A stretch of 48,968 bases of DNA from Candidatus Tabaqchalia intestinavium (lineage in GTDB: Bacteria > Bacillota > Clostridia > Oscillospirales > CAJFTT01): the NCBI GenBank assembly GCA_904420005.1, contig CAJFTT010000056.1, positions 1 through 48,968 of the forward strand, written 5' to 3'. A program made the position numbers and the translations under genes. Each line of letters begins with the position of its first letter. Within the stretch, counting starts at the first letter, position 1. This document shows, piece after piece, positions 1 to 8,369 of this stretch. The notes beneath the pieces were generated by a model. It saw only the letters and a program-made list of their open reading frames with translations. It did no database searches and was not told the DNA's origin.

Positions 1-29
1 ACCCTGCTGTTCCCCCTGGCGGGGCAGGA

Positions 30-395
30 GTGACGGCTGGCCAGTCCGGTAAGAAGCGTTCCTTCAGCGAAATGAGCAACAACGGCTACTACCACAACCA
101 GAAATTCAAAGCCACTGCTGAGGCCCACGGCCTGCACATTGAGAAGCACGCCAAGTATGGCTGGACGGTAACAACGCTGGCCCCAGAGGCGGAGGCATGG
201 ATCAGAGAAACTTTGGGTGATGACAAAATCAACGCCAGCCGCTTGCCAGTGGAAGGTACCACCAAGGGCGGGAGTAAGAAATCCATTAACCGCAGTATCA
301 AATATGTCTGCCCCTGCTGCGGCACTATCATCCGGGCGACGCGGGAGGTCAATGTAATCTGCGGGGATTGCGGAGAGCCATTCGAGCGGGAATAA
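30..395 (+). pseudogene. C-terminal part of a SprT-like zinc-ribbon protein (mobile-element type)
   Basis: The product carries a YHNQKFK segment followed by a KYGWT segment, and ends in a zinc ribbon with two Cys pairs (CPCCG near residue 94 and CGDCG near residue 111). This is the arrangement of the C-terminal half of SprT-like proteins carried by integrative elements of Clostridia. In the family a HExxH metal site precedes the YHN segment by roughly 20 residues; nothing like it is visible here, although the frame is open back to base 3. The GTG at 30 overlaps the stop (31-33) of another frame that is also open to the window edge. It is either the tail of a gene starting outside the window or a truncated relic. 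The zinc ribbon and YHN match are good; the start is unknown. Confidence 0.5.
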
Positions 396-401
396 GACAT
401 A

Positions 402-425
402 AGCGGGAGCCGTAAGGTTTCCGCT
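402..425 (+). terminator. Hairpin after the SprT-like gene
   Basis: A 10-bp stem with two G-U pairs (402-411 with 416-425) and a GTAA loop lies a few bases after the stop codon. The following run is AAATTGTT rather than a clean T tract, so this is a weak terminator or an mRNA 3' end structure. Confidence 0.35.
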
Positions 426-524
426 AAATTGTTCTCATTGGAGGAAGGGGTGCTGTCACGGAGCGGATACTTTTTAGCATTTCCTCGCTTCTGATATAAG
501 AAAGCCGGACAAGGGGGTGCAAAA

Positions 525-649
525 ATGAGTCACCATGGGACTATGTGATCGTCACAATAGAAAGTGGGCCGATGGCGGCCTATTCCGCCAAGACCCCGGA
601 AAACAGAAAAAGCCCGGAAAGCCCACAGTATCAGGCTTTCCGGGCATAA
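525..649 (+). pseudogene. Frameshifted small mobile-element gene
   Basis: An ATG at 525 follows a good ribosome site (AAGGGGG at 511-517) but its frame closes after seven codons. The +1 frame continues from about 536 as WDYVIVTIESGPMAAYSAK and stops at 647-649. Adding one base near 536 would join the start to this protein-like frame, so I read it as a small gene broken by a one-base deletion. I do not recognise the family. It lies directly after the SprT-like relic in the same orientation, and its end runs into the hairpins downstream of tRNA-Thr, which argues that the tail is not under selection. Confidence 0.35.
605..645 (-). terminator. Terminator of tRNA-Thr
   Basis: A perfect 12-bp stem (612-623 with 634-645) is followed on the minus strand by TTTTTCTGTTTT. 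It is the second of two hairpins downstream of the tRNA and the one with a proper T run. Confidence 0.75.
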
Positions 650-691
650 ATACAGAAACAGCCCTCCGATTTGGAAGGCTGTTTCTGTATT
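649..691 (-). repeat. Long perfect palindrome downstream of tRNA-Thr
   Basis: Arms 649-663 and 677-691 pair over 15 bp without mismatch and a short inner TCC/GGA stem extends the structure. It lies between the tRNA 3' end and the T-tailed terminator. It could be a processing or anti-termination structure, or a leftover of element integration at the tRNA 3' end. Confidence 0.6.
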
Positions 692-709
692 AAAGATTGT
701 TCCTTAATA

Positions 710-785
710 TGGAGCTGATGACGGGATTCGAACCCGTGACCTCATCCTTACCAAGGATGTGCGCTACCTCCTGTGCCACATCAGC
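710..785 (-). tRNA. tRNA-Thr (anticodon GGT)
   Basis: Read on the minus strand: a 7-bp acceptor stem (GCTGATG with CATCAGC), an anticodon arm with loop TTGGTAA giving anticodon GGT, a T arm with TTCGAAT, and an encoded CCA end. The D stem (GCAC with GCGC) has one A-C mismatch, which is unusual but leaves the cloverleaf intact. It has a consensus promoter upstream and a terminator downstream, so it is a single-gene transcription unit. The mobile-element debris begins next to its 3' end, the usual side for tRNA-targeted integration. Confidence 0.93.
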
Positions 786-800
786 AAACACAACGCAATT

Positions 801-828
801 ATTATAGCATAACTTTCGCGATTGTCAA
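801..828 (-). promoter_or_regulatory. Consensus promoter of tRNA-Thr
   Basis: On the minus strand, TTGACA (823-828), a 16-bp spacer and TATAAT (801-806), with TGC directly before the -10 (extended -10). Both hexamers match the sigma-A consensus exactly, as expected for a stable RNA gene. Confidence 0.85.
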
Positions 829-1005
829 CACCCAGCGGGAACATTTCCCTGGTTTTCGCGCATTTTTCTGCAAGAGCTGACGCAAGCCCGCCCTCTCCAG
901 GCCGCTATCTCACAAGCGCAGGGCCGACCGGGACCGGGGCTTGTGGCAGAGCTGGGCGCCAGAGGACAGGCACCGCCGCGCACCTCCCCGGCCGACGCCT
1001 TCCCG

Positions 1006-1815
1006 CTACGCTTCCGCGGCACGCCGGCGGTATTGCATCGGAGAAACGCCGTACTGCTTCTTAAACTGCTTGTCAAACACAGACAGCGACTGAAAGCCGC
1101 AGGACAGCGCCGCCTCCGTCACAGTCAACCGCCCCGCCGTGAGCAGCTCGGCCGCCGCACGCAGGCGCAGACGCATGAGATAATCGCGCGGGGACAGGCC
1201 GACATATTGCCGGAACAGCCGGAACAGATACGTCCGGTCGATCCCCACATGCCGCGCCACGTCCGTGACACGGATGTCATAGCTGAAATTGCGCCGCAGG
1301 AACGCGAGCGCCTGCTCGGTATATTCCCGGCCGGGCGCGGCCTGCGCCGGCGGGCGGGTCACCATGCGCGACAGGCAGCGGTAAAGCTGTCCCAGGCGCG
1401 TATATTCGTTGCTCTCCGGCCGATCAAACAGCGCCACCAGTTCGAGCATTTCCTCACGCAGCAGACCGCCGCTGCGGTCGGTGAACACAAAATTGTCCGC
1501 GCCCAGGCCGCATTCACGCAGCAGGCGGGGCGCGTCGGCGCCGTCGAAGCCGATCCAGCAATATTCCCAGGGATCATTTTGGCTGGCAGCATAAAACGTG
1601 GACTCCCCCGGCAGGATCAAAAAGCCCTGCCCGGCCTCCAGCGCGACACGCCGCCCGCCCCGTTCAAAAAAGCCCGTCCCCCGCAGGATGAAATGAAACA
1701 GATAGTGCCGGCGCACGGCGGGGCCGAACGCATGGCCCGGGGCGCATTTCTCCCATCCGCAAAAATGCAGGCAAAGCGCGGCGCTCTCCCCCGCAGGCGC
1801 CCGGTGCATCTCCAT
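1006..1815 (-). CDS. AraC-family transcriptional regulator
   Basis: 269 residues: an N-terminal cupin-like sensing half (about 1-160, with the typical LxxGQGFLILPG strand) and a C-terminal AraC double helix-turn-helix (about 170-265), including the signature GFQSLSVFDKQFKKQYGVSP. Regulators of this shape bind a sugar and activate a neighbouring catabolic gene. It is divergent from the GH4 alpha-galactosidase gene, whose promoter has a good -10 but poor -35, as expected for an activator-dependent promoter. I infer that it controls melA in response to an alpha-galactoside; the ligand itself cannot be read from sequence. Confidence 0.9.
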   Translation of the reverse strand: MEMHRAPAGESAALCLHFCGWEKCAPGHAFGPAVRRHYLFHFILRGTGFFERGGRRVALEAGQGFLILPGESTFYAASQNDPWEYCWIGFDGADAPRLLRECGLGADNFVFTDRSGGLLREEMLELVALFDRPESNEYTRLGQLYRCLSRMVTRPPAQAAPGREYTEQALAFLRRNFSYDIRVTDVARHVGIDRTYLFRLFRQYVGLSPRDYLMRLRLRAAAELLTAGRLTVTEAALSCGFQSLSVFDKQFKKQYGVSPMQYRRRAAEA

Positions 1816-1851
1816 CGTCGTGGCCCCCTTTTATCCCGGTTTCCGCCTATT

Positions 1852-1880
1852 ATTATAAACGAGCCTGCATCGAAAGGCAA
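1852..1880 (-). promoter_or_regulatory. Promoter of the AraC regulator
   Basis: On the minus strand, TTGCCT (1875-1880), 17 bp, TATAAT (1852-1857). It faces away from the melA promoter in the same 177-bp intergenic region. Confidence 0.6.
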
Positions 1881-1945
1881 GGCAATTTGCAACAAATAAA
1901 CAAATCCAGGAAACAATCGGGCTAGCATCCTGCTCGGCAGAACTG

Positions 1946-1951
1946 TATAAT
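1946..1951 (+). promoter_or_regulatory. -10 element of the melA promoter
   Basis: TATAAT lies 41 bp before the melA start. The sequence 17 bp upstream (TAGCAT) is a poor -35, consistent with dependence on the divergent AraC activator. Confidence 0.5.
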
Positions 1952-1992
1952 GGAACCAACGACATCTGCAAACGGAAAGGAGCGCCATATCC

Positions 1993-3315
1993 ATGCCGAA
2001 AATCACATTCATGGGTGCGGGCAGCACGGTATTTGCCCGCAACGTCCTGGGGGACTGCATGTGCACGCCCACCCTGCGCGACAGCGAAATCGCGCTGTAC
2101 GACATTGACGGACAGCGCCTCGCGGAGTCGGAAATCATCCTCTCCGCCATCAACAAAAACACAAATGAAGGCCGCGCGAAAATCAAGACCTATCTCGGCG
2201 TCGAAAATCGCAAGGAGGCCCTGCGGGGCGCGGACTTCGTCGTCAACGCCATTCAGGTCGGGCTGTACGATCCCTGCACGATCATCGACTTCGAGGTGCC
2301 GAAAAAATACGGCCTGCGCCAGACCATCGGCGACACGCTGGGCATCGGCGGCATCATGCGCGCGCTGCGCACCATCCCGGTGCTGCGCGACTTCGCGGAG
2401 GATATGCAGCAGGTCTGCCCCGACACGTGGTTCCTCAATTACACCAATCCCATGGCCATGCTGTCCGGCTATATGCAGCGGTACACGGGCGTCAAAACGG
2501 TCGGCCTGTGCCACAGCGTACAGTGCTGTTCGGAGCACCTGCTGCGCTCGCTGGGGATGGAGGAGAAGCTGGAAGGCCGCCGGGAGACGATCGCCGGCAT
2601 CAACCATATGGGCTGGCTGCTGGAGCTGTACGACAAGGACGGCAACGATCTGTATCCCGAGATCCGCCGGCGCGCGGCGGAGAAAAACGCCCGGGAAAAG
2701 CACGGCGACATGGTGCGCTTCGAATACATCCGCCGGCTGGGCTACTATTGCACCGAGTCGAGCGAACATAACGCTGAATACAACCCCTGGTTCATCAAAG
2801 CGCGGCTGCCGGAGCTGATCGAGCGCTATAACATTCCGCTGGACGAATACCCGCGCCGCTGCGTCGAGCAGATCAAAGGCTGGGAGAAGCAGAAAAACGA
2901 AATCCTCGCCGACGGCAAGGTGACGCACACCCGCACCGGAGAATACGCATCCTACATCATGGAAGCCATCCTCACAGGCGTGCCGTACAAAATCGGCGGC
3001 AACGTGCTCAATACCGGGCTGATCGATAATCTGCCGTCGGACGCCTGCGTGGAGGTGCCGTGTCTGGTGGACGGCATGGGCGTGCGTCCCTGCCATGTCG
3101 GGCGCCTGCCGGTGCAGCTCGCAGCGATGAACATGACCAACATCAACGCACAGCTGATGACCATCGAGGCGGCGGTCACGAAAAAGCGCGAGAGCATCTA
3201 TCAGGCCGCGATGCTCGAGCCGCGCACGGCGGCGGAGCTGTCCATCGACGAGATTGTCGCGATGTGCGACGACCTGATCGAAGCGCACGGGGACTATATG
3301 AAAGACTACCAGTAA
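1993..3315 (+). CDS. melA: Alpha-galactosidase, glycoside hydrolase family 4
   Basis: 440 residues, the usual GH4 length. GH4 enzymes use NAD+ and Mn2+ to hydrolyse alpha-galactosides such as melibiose in the cytoplasm by an oxidation-elimination route. Visible signatures: an N-terminal Rossmann start with GAGSTVF (8-14), NYTNPM (149-154), the metal-binding CHSV (Cys173, His174), and GINHMGW (202-208). The CHS motif fits alpha-galactosidases better than 6-phospho-glucosidases. The ATG follows AAAGGAG. It stands alone, followed by a strong terminator, and is divergent from an AraC regulator. No transporter gene is adjacent, so uptake must be encoded elsewhere. Confidence 0.93.
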   Translation: MPKITFMGAGSTVFARNVLGDCMCTPTLRDSEIALYDIDGQRLAESEIILSAINKNTNEGRAKIKTYLGVENRKEALRGADFVVNAIQVGLYDPCTIIDFEVPKKYGLRQTIGDTLGIGGIMRALRTIPVLRDFAEDMQQVCPDTWFLNYTNPMAMLSGYMQRYTGVKTVGLCHSVQCCSEHLLRSLGMEEKLEGRRETIAGINHMGWLLELYDKDGNDLYPEIRRRAAEKNAREKHGDMVRFEYIRRLGYYCTESSEHNAEYNPWFIKARLPELIERYNIPLDEYPRRCVEQIKGWEKQKNEILADGKVTHTRTGEYASYIMEAILTGVPYKIGGNVLNTGLIDNLPSDACVEVPCLVDGMGVRPCHVGRLPVQLAAMNMTNINAQLMTIEAAVTKKRESIYQAAMLEPRTAAELSIDEIVAMCDDLIEAHGDYMKDYQ

Positions 3316-3323
3316 ACTGGGTC

Positions 3324-3371
3324 GCCGGGAGCACGAGCGGCAGGCTGCCGCTCGTGCTCCCGGCTTTCGCA
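3324..3371 (+). terminator. Terminator of melA
   Basis: A 20-bp perfect inverted repeat (3324-3343 with 3345-3364) beginning 9 bases after the stop codon. The T run is short (GGCTTTCGC) but the stem is very stable; read on the minus strand it is preceded by TTTTTTT. Confidence 0.75.
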
Positions 3372-4086
3372 AAAAAAGGCAACACGTTTCCTGCCCAGAC
3401 GCCACGTTAATCCTATCTATTCGATCGCCTTCCTCCGCCCGTCGGCCGGTTGGCGTTTTCCCCTGCGCCAGCAGCAGAAACGGCAAAGCGGCCAACATCG
3501 CAAGCGAGAAGGCGCGTAGAGCAAACCGGTGCGTCTGTCGGCTGCCGACCTGCCGCAGAAATAAAAAAGCGGGCAGCCCTTTCCCGCCGACAGGAGCCGT
3601 CCCCGCTTCAGGCGCGCAGGGCAGCGACGCCGCGCGGCCCGTGGTGAACAGCAAAACCGTCGGGAACACACCCGCAGAAATAAAGCCAATCCCACGCAGC
3701 GGTTGTCGCTTCTCGCGCATCCCGCAAACGCCTGCCCCAATCCGCCATGTCCCCCGCGCGCCATCGGGCCCCGCGGCCATGGGCGCGGAATCTCGCGCCG
3801 TTCTCCCTCCAGTCTCGGCGGGCAGGGAAAACGGCGTTTTCCCTGTTCGGCTGTCTTCCCGCAGGGCGGATTTGCCGTGTCGGCCGGGTCCTTTCCCTCG
3901 CGCAAAGGGGCTGCGCCTCAGCCACGCGGCTGTCCCGTGAGCTCCTTCCCCCGCGGCCTCAACGGGGACGCCAGGGGCGCCGCCGTCGGTCCGTATTTTG
4001 CGCGCCGGACGCCGGGGGCAGCAATGCCGTTTCGTTCCAAGCCGGCCTTTTTCAGCGCTGGCCGCCCCGGACAACCGCCGGACGAG
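3372..4086. other. GC-rich intergenic stretch without a supportable gene
   Basis: About 715 bases between the melA terminator and the convergent GT2 gene. Open frames occur on both strands, but their products are Arg/Pro/Ala/Cys-rich with no motif or good ribosome site, as expected for chance frames in GC-rich DNA. No RNA gene or mobile element was recognised. Confidence 0.6.
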
Positions 4087-4794
4087 TCAGTCCATTTGCT
4101 TTTTAAGCCTGCGGAAACCGCCCAGCGCCTTCCAGCCGATTTTTACGATCCGCGGAATATTGACCGAGTTAACGCCCGCCTGCCGCGGCCGGAACGTGAT
4201 GTCCTTGAAGCATACTCTGTCTTTATAATACGCAAAATACGTCGTCATCATAATATTGGGAAGATTATAATCCGGCGGAAGCTTGGCGAGATATTTCCCC
4301 ACCGTTTCCGCCCGCATGAGCCGGAACGGGGCGTTGGCGTCCGGCACGCGCACCCGGAAATACAGCCTGAGCAGCAGGCAGACAACCTTCTCCACAAAGG
4401 CTCTCGATTTCCCGTCGCCGCGCGCGCAGCGGTTGCCGAGCACGGCGTCATACGCATGCCTTTCTTGCCAGAACGCATCGAATTCGTTTGGATCGGTCTG
4501 GCCGTCGGAATCGGTCTGAAAAATATAATCGGCATGGTTCCTGACGGCGTAATCATACAGCGCCAGGACTTTGGGACCGTGCTGCCTGCCTGTGTCGGAC
4601 AGCAGTTCAAGTTTTGGGTATTGGCCCTGCAGCTGCTGCAAAATCGCATGCGTCGAATCGGTGCTGCCGCTGTCGGCAATCACCAGCCTGGACGCCTCGC
4701 TCTTGCCGCTAAGGAGCGGATACCACGCTTCCACAACGCTTTTTATATTGTCCTGCTCATTGTACGCCGGCATAACGATATATAATGTCTCCAC
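4087..4794 (-). CDS. Glycosyltransferase family 2 (DPM1/polyprenyl-phosphate sugar transferase type)
   Basis: 235 residues from the GTG at 4794, chosen because AGGAGGAG lies 8 bases upstream; a longer frame starting at 4848 lacks this. GT-A fold signatures: IVMPAYNEQDN at the N-terminus, ADSGSTDST for the nucleotide-binding loop, and QTDSDGQ as the metal-binding DxD. Related enzymes move a sugar from a nucleotide donor to a polyprenyl phosphate at the inner membrane face. There is no C-terminal membrane segment. It is divergent from a GT-C-like membrane protein and a GtrA protein, the classic set for building, flipping and using a lipid-linked sugar. The sugar and final acceptor are unknown. 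Confidence 0.85.
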   Translation of the reverse strand: METLYIVMPAYNEQDNIKSVVEAWYPLLSGKSEASRLVIADSGSTDSTHAILQQLQGQYPKLELLSDTGRQHGPKVLALYDYAVRNHADYIFQTDSDGQTDPNEFDAFWQERHAYDAVLGNRCARGDGKSRAFVEKVVCLLLRLYFRVRVPDANAPFRLMRAETVGKYLAKLPPDYNLPNIMMTTYFAYYKDRVCFKDITFRPRQAGVNSVNIPRIVKIGWKALGGFRRLKKQMD

Positions 4795-4884
4795 TCTATC
4801 TCCTCCTGTGTCTGCTATTCTACAGGAAACTGCTGATTCAATCCACACTATTTCCCGCCCCGCCGCAACGCCCGCCGAAAAAGA

Positions 4885-4913
4885 TGGACTTCTTTTCGCC
4901 TGTGTGTTATAAT
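4885..4913 (+). promoter_or_regulatory. Promoter of the GT-C/gtrA operon
   Basis: TGGACT (4885-4890), 17 bp, TATAAT (4908-4913) with an extended -10 TG at 4905-4906. The start codon at 4950 lies about 30 bases beyond the expected transcription start. Confidence 0.65.
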
Positions 4914-4949
4914 TTTGCCTGCATATTCTTCCTGCAGTGGGGTGTTCTC

Positions 4950-6722
4950 ATGACGGCAGCGCGTTCGCGTTTTCAAACCATTCTCCATTATATAACGACC
5001 GACAAGAAAGTCAAGACGGCATGCGCGGCGCTGCTGATCGTAATGAGTGCGGTTGCGCTTTGGTCCTTCATCAGCACGCCGTTCACGGGCGATATAAAAG
5101 TCTTCTTTGCCGCCGCGAATCAGGTGAAATATCAAAGCTCGTCCGGCATCCTGGCGGTTTTTTCGTCCTGGGAGCTCAAAGGGATCGCCAATCGGCTTTT
5201 GATTTACGGGATCTATCTGCTTGCCGATTGGCTCGTCGGATATGATAATAAGATCGCTTTCGAGTATGCCGCTAATGCGATCTACGCCGTGTTCCTTCTG
5301 CTGATCCTGTTCGCCGCGGCCTATTTTCTCCCCGCGGAAAAGCGGACAAAACGCGCGGCGTTTTTCCTCTCCTTTTTCTCCTTCTTCACCGTCAACGCTT
5401 TAATCAGCCAGCAGGCCGAAATGACCTGCGTCGCGCTGTGTCTGCTGATCACGTCCCTGCTCCTCTGCGGGAAAAAGCCCGCGCTGATCCTGTCCGGCTT
5501 TCTCGGCGCGCTGCTTTTCTTTTTCAAAAGCATTTTCATTCTCCTTTACGGCTGCTCGCTGCTTTGCGCGCTGGTGTTTGATTTTTATTCCGGCAGGCAC
5601 AGCGGGCGCGCGCGGCAGTATCTTCTTTCCGCGGCGTCGATGCTGCTGTTTGAAGCGGTGCTCTGCGGCGCGGTATTGCTCGTCTACCCCCAGGAATTCA
5701 GAGACATGCTCAACGCCTCGAATTTCCAATCCACCCTCCTGTCTGAAGGCTCCAACGTCTCCCTGCGGGCAATGGTCGACTCCCTGAGCGCGGGGTTTGT
5801 TACAAGCATCGTCATGATCCCCACGCTCTTTCTGGGCATCATCGCGGCGGTTCGGGTTTTGATCGCAACGATCCAGGAAAAACAGTATGCGGTCTTTTTA
5901 ACGCTTGTGTTCCTCTGGGTGATCCCGCTGGATATTATCGTGGTGGCCAACAATTATTTCGCCTATCACTATTTCCTGCTCATCCTCCCGTCTATCGCGA
6001 GCCTTCTTCTCCTGCTTAAAACGCAGCGCACAAGTTATCCCTTCCTCCTTGCGTGCGCCGGCGCTGCGTTTTTCTTCACCCTGCTGTGCCGCATGCTCAA
6101 AGACGGCCTCCAGCAATTCCCGCTGATCAACAACTCGACGGTGCTGCTCGTGGCGCTGCATCTGTTCGGCGTGGCCGTCATCGTCTCCCTGCTGAAAAGC
6201 TCGAAGGCGGTGCAGAAAGGGCTTCTCGCCTGTGTCCTCACCGTCTGCCTGTTCTTCTGGATGAATTACTCTTCCGTGATCGCGCCGTATCACCGCAACA
6301 TTGTCGCGATCGAAAAAGCGGCGGCGGACATCAACCGTGCGGCGCTTCCCGCGGACTTCGGCGAGGAACGCGTGCTGTACCTCGACTCGGGCCTGATCGC
6401 GTTTTATGCCGACGCCCCTTCCTACAGCAGATATTTCTTCAATCTGCCGATGCAGCGCTACCAAAATGGCGACGATTGGGATTGCCAAAAGTCGGAACAC
6501 GAGCTGCTTTTGGGTTACACAGGAAAATATATCGTTTACTCCGACTGGTTCCATCTGGAGAAATATCCGGATCTCAAGGAGAAGCTGGAAAATGAATATG
6601 TCAAGCTGGAAAACAGCAACCTGCTGGCGTACAGCCCCGCATGGGATCTGTTTTCCCTCGCCGAGACGCCGACCAGAAACACCGTTTCCGATGAAATCTA
6701 CATCCTGGTACGCAAAGAATAA
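4950..6722 (+). CDS. Multispanning membrane protein, probable GT-C type glycosyltransferase
   Basis: 590 residues from the ATG at 4950; the frame is open further upstream but that part contains the promoter. About ten or more hydrophobic helices fill residues 25-460 and a soluble region of about 130 residues ends the protein. The first extracytoplasmic loop contains TGDIKVF, placed like the acidic loop of GT-C enzymes that take a sugar from a polyprenyl-phosphate donor. No family-specific motif is certain. Its neighbours, a GT2 enzyme and a GtrA protein, support a role as final transferase decorating a surface polymer or protein. A polymerase or plain membrane protein of unknown role remains possible. 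Confidence 0.65.
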   Translation: MTAARSRFQTILHYITTDKKVKTACAALLIVMSAVALWSFISTPFTGDIKVFFAAANQVKYQSSSGILAVFSSWELKGIANRLLIYGIYLLADWLVGYDNKIAFEYAANAIYAVFLLLILFAAAYFLPAEKRTKRAAFFLSFFSFFTVNALISQQAEMTCVALCLLITSLLLCGKKPALILSGFLGALLFFFKSIFILLYGCSLLCALVFDFYSGRHSGRARQYLLSAASMLLFEAVLCGAVLLVYPQEFRDMLNASNFQSTLLSEGSNVSLRAMVDSLSAGFVTSIVMIPTLFLGIIAAVRVLIATIQEKQYAVFLTLVFLWVIPLDIIVVANNYFAYHYFLLILPSIASLLLLLKTQRTSYPFLLACAGAAFFFTLLCRMLKDGLQQFPLINNSTVLLVALHLFGVAVIVSLLKSSKAVQKGLLACVLTVCLFFWMNYSSVIAPYHRNIVAIEKAAADINRAALPADFGEERVLYLDSGLIAFYADAPSYSRYFFNLPMQRYQNGDDWDCQKSEHELLLGYTGKYIVYSDWFHLEKYPDLKEKLENEYVKLENSNLLAYSPAWDLFSLAETPTRNTVSDEIYILVRKE

Positions 6723-6746
6723 GAGCAGGGCGGTGGAAAAGAAAAG

Positions 6747-7160
6747 ATGAAGCTGCTGAAAAAATTACTGGAAAAATACGGTGCGTTCGTGCGTTATGCC
6801 ATTTTCGGGGCGCTGACGACGGTTGTCAACGTCGTCGTTTATTTTCTCTGCTACGACGTCGCCGGCATCGCAAACGTCCCGTCGACGATCGTGGCGTGGA
6901 TCGTTGCGGTGGCGTTCGCCTTCGTGACCAATAAGCTGTTCGTCTTTGGGAGCCGGTCATGGCAGGCCGGAAAAGCGCTGCGGGAAGCTGCCACCTTCCT
7001 GCTTTGCCGGGTGGGAACCGGCGTCATTGAGGTGCTGCTGATGTACGTGCTGGTCGACCGGCTGGCGTTCGACGGCACCGTCACAAAGCTCGCCGTCAAC
7101 ATCCTGGTGATCGTGCTGAATTACATCGCAAGCAAGCTTTTCATCTTTGTGAAAAAATAG
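6747..7160 (+). CDS. GtrA-family membrane protein
   Basis: 137 residues with four predicted membrane helices and the family hallmarks: FVRYAIFGALTTVVN near the N-terminus, FVTNKLFVF in the middle, and LNYIASKLFIF at the C-terminus. GtrA proteins are thought to help translocate polyprenyl-phosphate-linked sugars across the membrane. It starts 24 bases after the preceding gene and is cotranscribed with it. With the divergent GT2 gene it completes a donor synthesis, flipping and transfer module. Confidence 0.9.
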   Translation: MKLLKKLLEKYGAFVRYAIFGALTTVVNVVVYFLCYDVAGIANVPSTIVAWIVAVAFAFVTNKLFVFGSRSWQAGKALREAATFLLCRVGTGVIEVLLMYVLVDRLAFDGTVTKLAVNILVIVLNYIASKLFIFVKK

Positions 7161-7184
7161 TTCGCCGCCGAGGGCGGGACTGCC

Positions 7185-8084
7185 TCAGGTTTCTTCCACG
7201 CCTGTGAGGTCAAAGGACGGGAGGAATTCATTGCAGGCCGCCTCTTTTTCCTGCAGGAAACCCGCTTCGATGCCGCGCAGGGAAAGATACCGCGCCGCCA
7301 ACGCATAATCCTCTTCGGAAACGCGGGCGGCCAGCTCCGGGTACGGTAACGGCCGGTCCGGCGGCGTATATTGCCAAAGGAGGCTGAACAGGACGCTGTT
7401 TCTCGGGAACGTCTCCGCCACCCAGTCGATGACGTCGAGCGTATCCTGCAACGCGCCCGGCAGCATCAGATGCCGGATCAGCACGCCGCGCCGCAGCAGG
7501 CCGTCCTCCCCCAGCACAAACGGCCCCGTCTGCCGGAACATTTCCCGAATGGCGCGATCCGCGACGGACGGATAGTCCGCTGCGCCGGAATACCGCTCTG
7601 CCAGCACAGGCGAGCGGTATTTCATATCCGGAAGATAGATATCGATCAACCCCTCCAGCGAGCGCAGCGCCTCCTCCCGGTCATAGGCCGAGGTATTATA
7701 GCACACGGGCGCGGAGAGCCGGGGCGTCAGCGACGCGCGGACGGCCGGCACGAAATGGCTGGGGGTGACGAGGTTGATATTATGCGCCCCCTGTGCAAGA
7801 AGGGCCTGGTAGATCTCGCGCAGCCGCGCGGGCGTCACCTCCCGGCCGAAGCCCTGCGCGCTGATGGGCGCATTCTGGCAGAACACGCAGCGCAGCGCGC
7901 AGCCGCTGAAAAAGACCGTACCGCTGCCGCGGGTTCCGCTGATGCACGGCTCCTCGCCGAAATGCAGCGCAGCGCGGGCGACGCGCGGCGTCGTCCCCAT
8001 CCCGCAGGTGCCTGTCGCGCCGCGCGCCGTCTCCGGCCGGGGCAGGGCGCAGTCGCGGGGGCAAAGGCGGCACAGCTTGTCCAT
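7185..8084 (-). CDS. Radical SAM protein, PflX-like (COG1313 type)
   Basis: 299 residues from the ATG at 8084, preceded by AAAGGAGAGG. An N-terminal Cys cluster (CRLCPRDC near residue 5) precedes the radical SAM core, where FFSGCALRCVFCQN carries the CxxxCxxC that binds the 4Fe-4S cluster and SAM. The domain plan matches the uncharacterised PflX/YgcF-like activase relatives found in anaerobes; the substrate is unknown. It is convergent with gtrA (24-base gap) and divergent from fruK. No glycyl radical enzyme is nearby, so its partner is not in this window. Confidence 0.82.
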   Translation of the reverse strand: MDKLCRLCPRDCALPRPETARGATGTCGMGTTPRVARAALHFGEEPCISGTRGSGTVFFSGCALRCVFCQNAPISAQGFGREVTPARLREIYQALLAQGAHNINLVTPSHFVPAVRASLTPRLSAPVCYNTSAYDREEALRSLEGLIDIYLPDMKYRSPVLAERYSGAADYPSVADRAIREMFRQTGPFVLGEDGLLRRGVLIRHLMLPGALQDTLDVIDWVAETFPRNSVLFSLLWQYTPPDRPLPYPELAARVSEEDYALAARYLSLRGIEAGFLQEKEAACNEFLPSFDLTGVEET

Positions 8085-8240
8085 GGGCGTCCTCTCCTTT
8101 TGATTTCTCATTCTCTCCCTGCGCCGGAGCGCGGGCCCCGGCCGCGCGCACAAAAGCGGGTGTGCGCGGCTTCTGCGCAGTCTTGTTTTCCGGTCGGGAA
8201 AGCGTTCCCGGGGCGACCTTCGCGGCCGGGATTTGTTCTC

Positions 8241-8249
8241 AGTATAGCA
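8241..8249 (-). promoter_or_regulatory. Extended -10 of the radical SAM gene
   Basis: On the minus strand, TGCTATACT. No good -35 is present at 16-18 bp, so it depends on the extended -10. Confidence 0.4.
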
Positions 8250-8302
8250 CACAGACAGAAAAAATGCCATCCGGCGCTCTGTTCCCTCCGGCGGATCGTC
8301 CA

Positions 8303-8331
8303 TTGTTTTTTCCCAGGAGGCAGGGTATACT
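8303..8331 (+). promoter_or_regulatory. Promoter of fruK
   Basis: TTGTTT (8303-8308), 17 bp, TATACT (8326-8331), 38 bases before the start codon. Confidence 0.6.
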
Positions 8332-8369
8332 AAACAAAAGTCCCCGCGAGGGACACAGGAAAAGGCGGA

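Noticed and set aside
3417-3905. Possible Cys-rich protein on the minus strand in the melA/GT2 gap
   Set aside because: Arg/Cys/Pro-biased composition, no conserved spacing and no ribosome site.
1831-4074. 747-codon open frame on the minus strand across melA and its downstream gap
   Set aside because: Antisense to a clear GH4 gene; composition is that of a shadow frame in GC-rich DNA, with no motif and no ribosome site.
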